Of a stretch of DNA of 64,000 nucleotides, positions 53,878 through 61,268 are shown piece after piece; within the stretch, counting starts at the first letter, position 1, and each line of letters opens with the position of its first letter. Where the stretch lies: positions 26,381 through 90,380 of the forward strand of contig JAIUOO010000022.1 in NCBI GenBank assembly GCA_020161695.1, read 5' to 3'. This DNA is from Pseudomonadota bacterium. Its GTDB lineage: Bacteria > Pseudomonadota > Alphaproteobacteria > Rhizobiales > Phreatobacteraceae. The notes beneath the pieces were generated by a model. It saw nothing but the letters and a program-made list of their open reading frames with translations, was not told the DNA's origin and ran no database searches. Both the position numbers and the translations under genes were made by a program.

Positions 53878-54846
53878 CTACAGCCAGCCCTTCTTGCGGA
53901 AGTAGAAATACGGGCCGATGCCCGAAACCAGCATCAGCACGATGGCCATGGGATAGCCGAACTCCCACGCCAGTTCCGGCATGGCCTTGAAGTTCATGCC
54001 GTAGATCGTGCCGACCAGCGTCGGCGGCATGAACACCACCGAGAGCACCGCGAAGATCTTCACGATGTTGTTCTGCTCGATGCCGATCAGGCCGAGCGTC
54101 GCATCGAGCAGGAAGGTGATCTTGTTCGACAGCGAGTCGCAGTGCTGGGTGAGCGATTCCACGTCGCGCGTCTGGGTCTTGACCAGGGTGCGTACGTCCT
54201 TGGAGACCTTGCTGCCCTCGATCTCGGTGGCGAGGAACAGGAGCAGGCGGTTGATCGAGACGAGGCTCTCGCGGGCCTTGGAGACCAGTTCGCCCTTGGT
54301 GCCGAGAAACTGCAGCACCTCCTGGAAGGGCTTGTCGCGCTGCGTGCCGGTCTTGCGGAAAATGCCGGTCGAGACCTGCTCGATCTCCTCGCTGACCTTT
54401 TCGAGGATGTCGGCGACGCGGTCGACGATGGTGTCGAGCAGCCCCGTGAGGATCGATTCCGGGCTGCCCTGCACGGTGCCGGGCTTCTGCGCGCGGTTGA
54501 GGAACAGGTTGATCGGCTTCGGCGTGTCGTAGCGCACGGTGACCAGCCGACCGGGCGCGAGCACGAAGGAAATCTGCGTCAGCTTCGGCGTCCCGAGCTC
54601 GGTATTGCAGAGCAGGGTGGCAGTCATGTAGCGCACGCCGTGATCGACATAGAGCCGGCTCGACGGCTCGATCTCCAGCATTTCCTCGTGGGTCGGGATC
54701 TCGATGCCGAGGCAGCGCTCCAGCAGCTTGTCCTCGCCGGTCCCGGGCGTCAGCAGGTCGACCCACTTCACCTCGGGCGGCACTGCGTCATGTGTCGTTT
54801 CGACCCTGACGAGCGCTTCGTTCTGGACCGCATAGGCATTGAGCAT
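53878..54846 (-). CDS. corA: CorA-family magnesium transporter
   Basis: 322-residue cation channel; pentameric CorA family. Long soluble N-terminal domain, then two C-terminal helices, the first ending in the selectivity motif YGMNF (from about residue 283) and the second GYPMAIVLMLVSGIGPYFYF, closing with KKGWL. The ATG at 54846 is chosen where family similarity begins (MLNAYAVQNEALV). Likely imports Mg2+ or Co2+. Alternative: ZntB-like exporter, but the tail fits CorA. Confidence 0.93.
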   Translation of the reverse strand: MLNAYAVQNEALVRVETTHDAVPPEVKWVDLLTPGTGEDKLLERCLGIEIPTHEEMLEIEPSSRLYVDHGVRYMTATLLCNTELGTPKLTQISFVLAPGRLVTVRYDTPKPINLFLNRAQKPGTVQGSPESILTGLLDTIVDRVADILEKVSEEIEQVSTGIFRKTGTQRDKPFQEVLQFLGTKGELVSKARESLVSINRLLLFLATEIEGSKVSKDVRTLVKTQTRDVESLTQHCDSLSNKITFLLDATLGLIGIEQNNIVKIFAVLSVVFMPPTLVGTIYGMNFKAMPELAWEFGYPMAIVLMLVSGIGPYFYFRKKGWL

Positions 54847-55024
54847 GAGGGACGCACTCCGCGGGTGACGGCTCGGCTTCCGTAGCCGGTTCGGCGGGGG
54901 CTGGAAAGCCGGCCGAAGGCTTGAGGACGCCGGACATGGGCCTGACACCATGACGCCAGCGTGACGATTTGTGGCGGTATCCCGCCATTGCCGACGAGGG
55001 GGCAGGTTCGGCTATGAGACGGTC

Positions 55025-55663
55025 ATGTCTGTATTCGCCGCCACACTGCTGCAGCCCGCCATCACCGGTTTCCTCATCGGCCTCGGCCTGATCGTCGCCA
55101 TCGGTGCGCAGAATGCCTTCGTGCTGCGGCAGGGGTTGCTGCGCCGGCATGTCTTCGCGGTGACGACGGTCTGCGCGCTGTCGGACGCGCTGCTGATCGT
55201 CGCCGGCGTCGCGGGGCTGGGGACGCTGGTGCAGTCCTCTCCCTTGCTCATCGCCGCCGCCACGCTGGGCGGCGCGGCGTTTCTCGCCGCCTATGCCGTG
55301 AAAGCAGGGCGCCGGGCGCTCGATCCCGGCCGGCTCACGGCCGAAACCGGACCGGTTTCCTCAGCGCTCGGCCCGACGCTGGCGGCCGCTCTCGCCTTCA
55401 CCTTCCTCAACCCGCATGTCTATCTCGATACGGTCGTGCTGGTCGGCAGCCTGTCGGCGCAGTTCGACGGGTCGGCGCGCATCGCCTATGCCGTCGGCGC
55501 ATGCGCCGCCTCGGCCCTGTGGTTCTACGGGCTCGGCTTCGGGGCGCGGCTGCTCGCGCCGGTCTTCGCCCGGCCGGCGGCCTGGCGTGTCCTGGACGCG
55601 CTGATCGCGCTGGTCATGGCGGCGATCGCCGCGAGCCTCCTCCTCGCCTGGTGGCGCGGCTAG
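55025..55663 (+). CDS. LysE/ArgO-family amino-acid exporter
   Basis: 212-residue membrane protein, about six helices, of the LysE/ArgO branch: GLGLIVAIGAQNAFVLRQGL then LRRHVFAVT, the family N-terminal signature GAQNAFVLRQG, and FLNPHVYLDTVVLVGSLSAQ (the NPHVYLDT motif). It probably exports basic amino acids such as lysine or arginine. ATG at 55025. Divergent from corA; followed by two hairpins. Confidence 0.92.
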   Translation: MSVFAATLLQPAITGFLIGLGLIVAIGAQNAFVLRQGLLRRHVFAVTTVCALSDALLIVAGVAGLGTLVQSSPLLIAAATLGGAAFLAAYAVKAGRRALDPGRLTAETGPVSSALGPTLAAALAFTFLNPHVYLDTVVLVGSLSAQFDGSARIAYAVGACAASALWFYGLGFGARLLAPVFARPAAWRVLDALIALVMAAIAASLLLAWWRG

Positions 55664-55670
55664 ACAGGCA

Positions 55671-55688
55671 GCCGGCCTTGCGGCCGGC
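55671..55688 (+). terminator. Hairpin after the LysE/ArgO gene
   Basis: GCCGGCC-TTGC-GGCCGGC stem eight bases past the stop of the exporter. No T-run follows; possibly a weak terminator working with the stronger hairpin at 55713. Confidence 0.5.
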
Positions 55689-55712
55689 GCGCACTCCTTG
55701 CGGACAAAAAAG

Positions 55713-55734
55713 GGGCCGGTCTTGCGACCGGCCC
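55713..55734 (-). terminator. Rho-independent terminator for the small gene at 55799
   Basis: GGGCCGGTC-TTGC-GACCGGCCC stem. On the minus strand it is followed by CCTTTTTTGTCC, a six-T run, making a good intrinsic terminator for the minus-strand gene ending at 55799; on the plus strand only TTT follows. Confidence 0.75.
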
Positions 55735-55798
55735 TTTGAGTCATTCAGGAGAGGCATGCGGGAAGTCCAAACGTTGCCCGGCCATCGCCGGAAAAACG

Positions 55799-55972
55799 TC
55801 AGTCCATGGCGACGATGTCGCGCCGCGGCTGGGGGGCCGGGGCCGGCTTGCGGGCCGGGATGAAAGGTGCGGCAGCGGCGACCGCGGAAATGCCGATCTC
55901 GCCGTAGCGCTCCGCGAGAGCGTCGCGCTTGGGGGTGGGAAGGGCATTCGGGGCCGCCGTGGCGGTTTTCAT
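55799..55972 (-). CDS. Miniature protein 1 of the YGxIG..AVA type
   Basis: 57-residue protein, ATG at 55972 preceded by GGAGACG. The core ALAERYGEIGISAVAAAAPF is followed by a Pro/Ala/Lys-rich stretch and the end RRDIVAMD. The same pattern (Leu-x-Glu/Asp-x-Tyr-Gly-x-Ile/Val-Gly-x-x-Ala-Val-Ala) recurs in the miniature gene at 57092, pointing to a real small protein family. It has its own terminator. No membrane segment. Function unknown. Confidence 0.7.
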   Translation of the reverse strand: MKTATAAPNALPTPKRDALAERYGEIGISAVAAAAPFIPARKPAPAPQPRRDIVAMD

Positions 55973-56293
55973 GTTTCGTCTCCATTCGTCGTCGTCATCG
56001 GGTTGCATGGGCCCGGTTCCGACGCACCCCGACACTCGCCGCCCGGTGCGGCGCGGGTTCGGCCCGATCGTGAAAGGATCGTGGCAATGCCATGCCGTCT
56101 TCTGGACAGGGGCTCGCGACCTCACCTGCAACGTCATGGCAGAAATGCAACAGTTTCAGGGGTTTCGCCGCATTGCGGTGGCGGAAAGCGTTGACCCGGC
56201 GTCATGCCTTCGCCACAAGGATGACTGTGGGTTGAACGGAACGCGCGGCAGATGGCCTGCGCGTGCCAACAGCGTTGCTAGAGGGCATTCGAC
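55973..56293. other. Divergent gap upstream of the L,D-transpeptidase gene (321 bp)
   Basis: No supported gene. It should hold promoters for the miniature gene (minus) and the L,D-transpeptidase gene (plus). The last 100 bases are somewhat less GC-rich. No repeat or operator stands out. Confidence 0.4.
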
Positions 56294-56878
56294 ATGCGGT
56301 GGGGCGTTCTCGCATTGGCGGCCGTGGTGCTGGCCGGCTGCAACAACCAGACGGTTTCGTCGTCCGGGCAGATTTCCGATCGTGATCGGACGTTGATGGC
56401 GCAGGCGCCCCAGGTCGAGATGGATTACTGGCGCATGCCGCTGCGCGTGCCCTACCGCACGAACGAGGCGCCGGGCACGATCGTGGTCGAGACCGCGTCG
56501 AAGCACCTCTATCTCGTCGAGCAGGGTGGCACCGCCATCCGCTATCAGGTCGCTGTCGGCAACGAGGCCTTCGGCTGGACCGGCACCGCCATCATTCAGC
56601 GCAAGGCCGAATGGCCGACCTGGACGCCGCCGGCCGAAATGCGCCGCCGCTGGCCGACGCTTCCCGCCTTCATGGAAGGCGGCCCGCAGAACCCGATGGG
56701 CTCGCGCGCGCTCTATCTCTACCAGAACGGCCGCGACACGCTCTACCGCATCCACGGCACCAATTCGCCGCTGCAGATCGGCGAGGCCGTGTCGTCCGGC
56801 TGCATCCGCATGCACAACGAGCATGCGATCGACCTCTACAATCGCGTCGGCAACGGCACGCGCGTCATCGTGCGCTGA
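56294..56878 (+). CDS. L,D-transpeptidase (YkuD) lipoprotein
   Basis: 194-residue envelope enzyme that crosslinks peptidoglycan or ties outer-membrane proteins to it. The lipobox LAAVVLAGC puts the lipidated cysteine at residue 16. The YkuD catalytic motif is complete: His154-Gly155 in YRIHGTNSPLQIG and the nucleophile Cys170 in SSGCIRMHNEHAIDLYNRV. Ends HGTRVIVR-type. Good terminator follows at 56914. Flanked on both sides by miniature genes on the other strand. Confidence 0.94.
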   Translation: MRWGVLALAAVVLAGCNNQTVSSSGQISDRDRTLMAQAPQVEMDYWRMPLRVPYRTNEAPGTIVVETASKHLYLVEQGGTAIRYQVAVGNEAFGWTGTAIIQRKAEWPTWTPPAEMRRRWPTLPAFMEGGPQNPMGSRALYLYQNGRDTLYRIHGTNSPLQIGEAVSSGCIRMHNEHAIDLYNRVGNGTRVIVR

Positions 56879-56913
56879 GCGGGCGCCGCCTTCGGGCGCG
56901 ACGGAGTTTCGGC

Positions 56914-56940
56914 GGCGGCCTGCGGGCCGCCGTTTTCGTT
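56914..56940 (+). terminator. Rho-independent terminator after the L,D-transpeptidase gene
   Basis: GGCGGCC-TGCG-GGCCGCC stem followed by GTTTTCGTTT, 36 bases past the stop. Confidence 0.8.
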
Positions 56941-57091
56941 TCAGGACATTCGGACCGCCGATCGGCCGGAAAGACGGAACTCCGGCCGTCCGGAGGACGT
57001 GCTTCGGATTGTGCGCGCAAGTTCAACCGCCCGGCGGCCGGGCCGCGGGCAGATTGCCGGCTGAACTCGCGCGCGAACGATCGCGCTGCGG

Positions 57092-57214
57092 TCAGGACTT
57101 GGTCGGCTTCTGTGGCTTGATGGCGCCGGCAACGGCCTTGAGGCCGACATTGCCGTAGTGATCTTCCAGCCGAACCGCGCCCTTGACGGGCTTCGGCAGG
57201 GTCTTCGTCGTCAT
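57092..57214 (-). CDS. Miniature protein 2 of the YGxIG..AVA type
   Basis: Forty-residue protein with ATG at 57212-57214 and stop at 57092-57094; begins MTTKTLPKPVKGAVRLEDHY and continues GNVGLKAVAGAIKPQKPTKS. A GGAAACC sequence lies just upstream. It is below usual gene-calling size but matches the pattern of the protein at 55799 (RLEDHYGNVGLKAVAGAI against ALAERYGEIGISAVAAAA). Basic N- and C-terminal ends. Function unknown. Confidence 0.6.
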   Translation of the reverse strand: MTTKTLPKPVKGAVRLEDHYGNVGLKAVAGAIKPQKPTKS

Positions 57215-57538
57215 GGTTTCCTCCGCGGGCGGGTTTTCCCGTCCTGATGCTTATGCGAATGATTCTACACGATGCCGGCAAGGGTTCGGAAGAACGTCGT
57301 CGTGCGCCGCAGCATGGCTGTTCGGCAGGTATCGGCCGGCTTCCATGAGTCGGGGATATCGGCCCGTTCCTGTGCAAAAGCCCGGCCATGCGGGTTGCGC
57401 GCGAGCCATGCGCTGACCACGGTGAAGCGAGACGTGCAGCAAGATGTTGAGGGTGCGGTGGGTCGCCAACGCTAGATATGGCGTTTGGCGGCGATCCGTG
57501 GCAGCCTTTGACCCAGTCCTTCAACCGCCCGGCATGCG
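57215..57538. other. Gap between miniature protein 2 and smc (324 bp)
   Basis: No supported gene; short open frames of about 65-70 codons on both strands look like chance frames. It should contain the smc promoter. No clear repeat or hairpin with a T-run was seen. Confidence 0.4.
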
Positions 57539-60500
57539 ATGCGATTTTCCCGTTTGCGCATTCACGGCTTCAAGACCTTCGTGGAGCCGACGGAGTTCCT
57601 GATCGAGCCGGGCCTGACCGGCGTGGTCGGGCCGAACGGTTGCGGCAAGTCGAATCTCGTCGAGGCCCTGCGCTGGGTCATGGGCGAGAACTCGTTCAAG
57701 AACATGCGCGCGTCCGGCATGGACGACGTGATCTTCTCCGGCTCCGGCAACCGCCCCGCGCGCAACACCGCCGAGGTGATGCTGACGGTGGACAATGGCC
57801 AGCGCCTCGCGCCGGCGCAGTTCAACGACCACGACGTGCTGGAGGTCTCGCGCCGCATCGAGCGCGAGGCGGGGTCGCTCTACAAGGTCAATGGCCGCGA
57901 GGTGCGCGCCCGCGACGTGCAGATTCTGTTCGCGGATGCCTCGACCGGTTCGCGCTCGCCTGCGCTCGTGCGGCAGGGCCAGATCGGCGAGATCATCAAC
58001 GCCAAGCCGCAGGCGCGCCGCCGCATCCTTGAAGAGGCCGCCGGGATTTCCGGCCTGCATGCCCGCCGTCACGAGGCCGAGACGCGGCTGAAGGCGGCGG
58101 AGACCAATCTGGAGCGGCTGGAAACCGTCCTCGCCCAGATCGAGACGCAGCTCGACAGCCTGAAGCGCCAGGCGCGGCAGGCCGTGCGCTATCGCGGCCT
58201 TTCGGCGGATATTCGCAAGGGCGAGGCGACGCTCGCCTTCCTGAAATTCCGCGAAGCTTCCGAGGCCGTGCGCGAAGCCGAGCGTCTCGTCGAGCTGGAA
58301 ACCCGCGTCGTCGCCCAGCGCACCACCGATCAGGCCGCGGCCGCGAAGGATCAGGCGGTCGCCGCCCACCACCTGCCGGCGCTGCGCGACGAGGCCGCCA
58401 AGGCCGGCGCGGTGCTCCAGCGCCTGATCGTCGCGCGCGATCAGCTGGAGGGCGAGGAGAAGCGCGCCCGCGCGCGCATGGAAGAGCTCGAGCGCCGGCT
58501 CGCGCAGTTCGATGCCGATATTGCGCGCGAGCGCGCAATGGGCGCCGATGCCGACACCGTCCTCGCCCGGCTCGCCGCCGAGGCGGCCGAACTCGCTGCC
58601 GCGACCGAGGGCGCCAAGGGCGGCGAAGCCGCCGCCGGCGCGAAGGTCGCCGCCGCCGAAACCGTGCTGGCGGCTTCCGAAAAGGCCTTCGCCGAGGCGA
58701 CCTCGGCGCTGGCCGAGATCGTCGCCCGCCGCAACCAGCTCGAACGCTCGATCCGCGACACGTCCGAGCGCATGGTGCGGCTGGAAGGCCAGCTCGCCGA
58801 GATCGACGCCGAGACCGCGAAGCTCGAAGCCGGCTCCGACCATGCCGCGCGCCTCGAGGCGCTGAAGGGCCAGCTCGAACAGGCCGCGCAGGCCCTCGCC
58901 GCCGCCGAGGCCGAGGCGGTCGCCGCCGAGCAGGGCCATGCGGTCGCGCGCAGTCAGGAGGGCGATGCTCGCCGGCCGCTGACCGATGCCGAGCGCAACG
59001 TGCAGCGCCTCGACACCGAGGTTCGCACGCTCTCCAAGCTCCTGAACGTCGCGCACAAGTCGATGTGGCCGCCGGTGGTCGAGGCCATTTCGGTCGCGCG
59101 CGGCTTCGAGACGGCGCTCGGCGCGGCGCTCGGCGACGACCTCGACGCGCCGACCGCCTCGGCCTCGCCGCAGCATTGGGCGGGGGCGGACGCTTCCGGC
59201 GATCCGGCTTTGCCGGAGGGCGTCGAGCCTTTGTCGGCGCGCGTCAGGGCACCGGCGGAACTCGCCCGCCGCCTTGCCCAGATCGGCATCGTCGCGAAGG
59301 CCGATGGCGGCCGATTGGCGAAGCTCCTGAAACCGGGGCAGCGGCTGGTCTCCAAGGAAGGCGACCTCTGGCGCTGGGACGGCTTCGTCGTCGCCGCCAA
59401 TGCGCCGACCGCAGCCGCGCGCCGCCTCGCCGAGCGCAACCGCCTCGGCGATATCGAAAAGGACCTGGTGACCGCCAAGGCCAAGGTCGACGACCTCAAG
59501 GCCCTCGCTGATGTCGCGGTTGGCGTGGTCAAGGCCGCCGCCGCCCGCGAACAGGCGGCCCGTGACGGCTGGCGCGCGGCGCAGCGCGCCGCCGACGGCC
59601 TGCGCGACCAGTTGCAGGCGGCCGAGCGCGCCGCCTCCGCCGTGACCACCCGCCTTGCCGCCCTGGTCGAGGCGCGGCTGCGGCTGAAGGCAAGCGTCGA
59701 GGAGGCGGCGGCGGTGAAGGCCGATGCCGTCCGCGCGCTCGAGGGCCTTGGGCAGGCGAGCCAGCTCGAAGCGTCGCTCGCCGATATCCGCACCGAGGTC
59801 GCGCAGGGACGAGCCGCTCTCGCCGAGGCCCGCGCCGAGGCGCAGGGCCTTGCCCGCGAGGCCGAGATGCGCACCCGCCGCATCGCCGAGATCGGCCGCG
59901 ACCGTGAGGCCTGGGCCGGCCGTCAGGCCAATGCCGGGCGCCAGATCGCCGATCTCGAACAGCGGCAGGTCGAGGCGAAGGCGGAAGCGCAGGCGCTGGC
60001 CGAAGCCCCCGACACCTATCTCGTCAAGCGCCGCGAGGTCATCGCGCGCATCCAGGAGGCGGAGGCCGCCCAGCGCGCCGCCGCCGACAAGCTCGCCGCG
60101 GGCGAGACCGCGCTTGCCGATGCCGACCGCGCCGCGCGCGCGGCGCTCGACGCCATGACCGGCGCCCGCGAGGCCTTCGTCCGCGCCGAGGCGCGGCTCG
60201 AAGGCTCGCGCCAGCGCATCCAGGAGATCGGTGCGGAGATCGCCGAGAAGTTCGAGACCGAACCGCCGGCGCTCACCCGCATCGCCGGCATCGATGCCGA
60301 GGCGGCCCTGCCCGCCGCCCGCGATGTCGAGGACAGGCTGGAGGGCCTGAAGCGCGAGCGCGAGCGGCTCGGCGGCGTCAACCTGCGCGCCGACGAGGAA
60401 CTGACCGAGGTCCAGGCGCAGTTCGACGGCATGGTTTCCGAGCGCGACGACCTCGTCGAAGCCATCAAGAAGCTGCGCACCGGCATCGGCGCGCTCAACC

Positions 60501-60994
60501 GCGAGGGCCGCGAGCGGCTGCTCGCCTCCTTCGTCACGGTCAACGGCAATTTCCAGAAGCTGTTCACGACGCTGTTCGGCGGCGGCACGGCGGAACTGCA
60601 ACTGGTCGAATCCGACGATCCGCTGGAGGCCGGCCTCGACATCCTCGCCCGGCCGCCGGGGAAGAAGCCGCAGACCCTGTCGCTGCTTTCCGGCGGCGAG
60701 CAGGCGCTGACCGCCATCGCGCTGATCTTCGCGGTGTTCCTGACCAATCCGGCGCCGATCTGCGTGCTGGACGAGGTGGACGCGCCGCTCGACGACGCCA
60801 ATGTCGAGCGCTACTGCGACCTGCTGGACGAGATGGCGGCGACCACCGACACGCGGTTCGTGGTCATCACCCACAACCCCATCACCATGAGCCGGATGAA
60901 CCGGCTGTTCGGCGTCACCATGGCCGAGCGCGGCGTCTCGACGCTGGTCAGCGTCGATCTCGGCCGGGCGGAGCGGCTGATCGCGGCGGAGTGA
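57539..60994 (+). CDS. smc: Chromosome segregation ATPase SMC
   Basis: 1151-residue condensin subunit that organises and segregates chromosomes. N-terminal ATPase half begins MRFSRLRIHGFKTFVEPTEF with Walker A GPNGCGKSN at residues 31-39; long coiled coils follow, broken by a hinge near residues 500-640; the C-terminal ATPase half has signature LSGGEQAL near 1050 and Walker B ICVLDEVDAPLDD near 1077, ending MAERGVSTLVSVDLGRA. Full length, coherent. The usual partner genes scpA/scpB are not in this window. Confidence 0.97.
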   Translation: MRFSRLRIHGFKTFVEPTEFLIEPGLTGVVGPNGCGKSNLVEALRWVMGENSFKNMRASGMDDVIFSGSGNRPARNTAEVMLTVDNGQRLAPAQFNDHDVLEVSRRIEREAGSLYKVNGREVRARDVQILFADASTGSRSPALVRQGQIGEIINAKPQARRRILEEAAGISGLHARRHEAETRLKAAETNLERLETVLAQIETQLDSLKRQARQAVRYRGLSADIRKGEATLAFLKFREASEAVREAERLVELETRVVAQRTTDQAAAAKDQAVAAHHLPALRDEAAKAGAVLQRLIVARDQLEGEEKRARARMEELERRLAQFDADIARERAMGADADTVLARLAAEAAELAAATEGAKGGEAAAGAKVAAAETVLAASEKAFAEATSALAEIVARRNQLERSIRDTSERMVRLEGQLAEIDAETAKLEAGSDHAARLEALKGQLEQAAQALAAAEAEAVAAEQGHAVARSQEGDARRPLTDAERNVQRLDTEVRTLSKLLNVAHKSMWPPVVEAISVARGFETALGAALGDDLDAPTASASPQHWAGADASGDPALPEGVEPLSARVRAPAELARRLAQIGIVAKADGGRLAKLLKPGQRLVSKEGDLWRWDGFVVAANAPTAAARRLAERNRLGDIEKDLVTAKAKVDDLKALADVAVGVVKAAAAREQAARDGWRAAQRAADGLRDQLQAAERAASAVTTRLAALVEARLRLKASVEEAAAVKADAVRALEGLGQASQLEASLADIRTEVAQGRAALAEARAEAQGLAREAEMRTRRIAEIGRDREAWAGRQANAGRQIADLEQRQVEAKAEAQALAEAPDTYLVKRREVIARIQEAEAAQRAAADKLAAGETALADADRAARAALDAMTGAREAFVRAEARLEGSRQRIQEIGAEIAEKFETEPPALTRIAGIDAEAALPAARDVEDRLEGLKRERERLGGVNLRADEELTEVQAQFDGMVSERDDLVEAIKKLRTGIGALNREGRERLLASFVTVNGNFQKLFTTLFGGGTAELQLVESDDPLEAGLDILARPPGKKPQTLSLLSGGEQALTAIALIFAVFLTNPAPICVLDEVDAPLDDANVERYCDLLDEMAATTDTRFVVITHNPITMSRMNRLFGVTMAERGVSTLVSVDLGRAERLIAAE

Positions 60995-61035
60995 GGGGGC
61001 GGGTCAAGGTTTGCCGGCCCTCACGATCCTCATTG

Positions 61036-61123
61036 CGTCATGCCCGGCCTTGTGCCGGGTATCCACGAATTTCATCCCGTCGTGTTCAAGGCGTGGATGG
61101 CCGGGACAAGCCCGGCCATGACG
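61036..61123. repeat. Family A palindromic repeat, copy 5
   Basis: CGTCATGCCCGGCCTTGTGC plus CGGGTATCCACG on the left and GCGTGGATGGCCGGGACAAG plus CCCGGCCATGACG on the right, with CGTGTTCAAG in the spacer. It is nearly identical to copy 1 and lies between the convergent smc and amine oxidase genes. Confidence 0.85.
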
Positions 61124-61176
61124 GGGAGGGTGTGGCAGTGGCCGCCATGGTGGCACCTGCGATAGGATAAAAGTCC

Positions 61177-61205
61177 TTGACAGCGTAACGCTGGTCCGGT
61201 AGTTT
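61177..61205 (+). promoter_or_regulatory. Possible antisense sigma-70-type promoter with palindrome
   Basis: TTGACA at 61177-61182, 17 bases, then TAGTTT at 61200-61205. The palindrome CAGCG-TAA-CGCTG (61181-61193) overlaps the spacer. It would fire into the 3' end of the amine oxidase gene. The -10 match is weak. Confidence 0.25.
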
Positions 61206-61268
61206 TCAGGCACGTTCGACAGCTGCGCCCTTCGCATGCGTCTGGCGGAAGACCGCCGCCGAGTAGCC

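Noticed and set aside
57251..57475. Small open frames of 67-72 codons on both strands before smc
   Set aside because: Overlapping frames, no ribosome site, no pattern; the region is better read as a promoter region.
57521..60874. A 1117-codon open frame antisense to smc
   Set aside because: Typical GC-rich shadow frame; smc on the plus strand has all SMC motifs in order.
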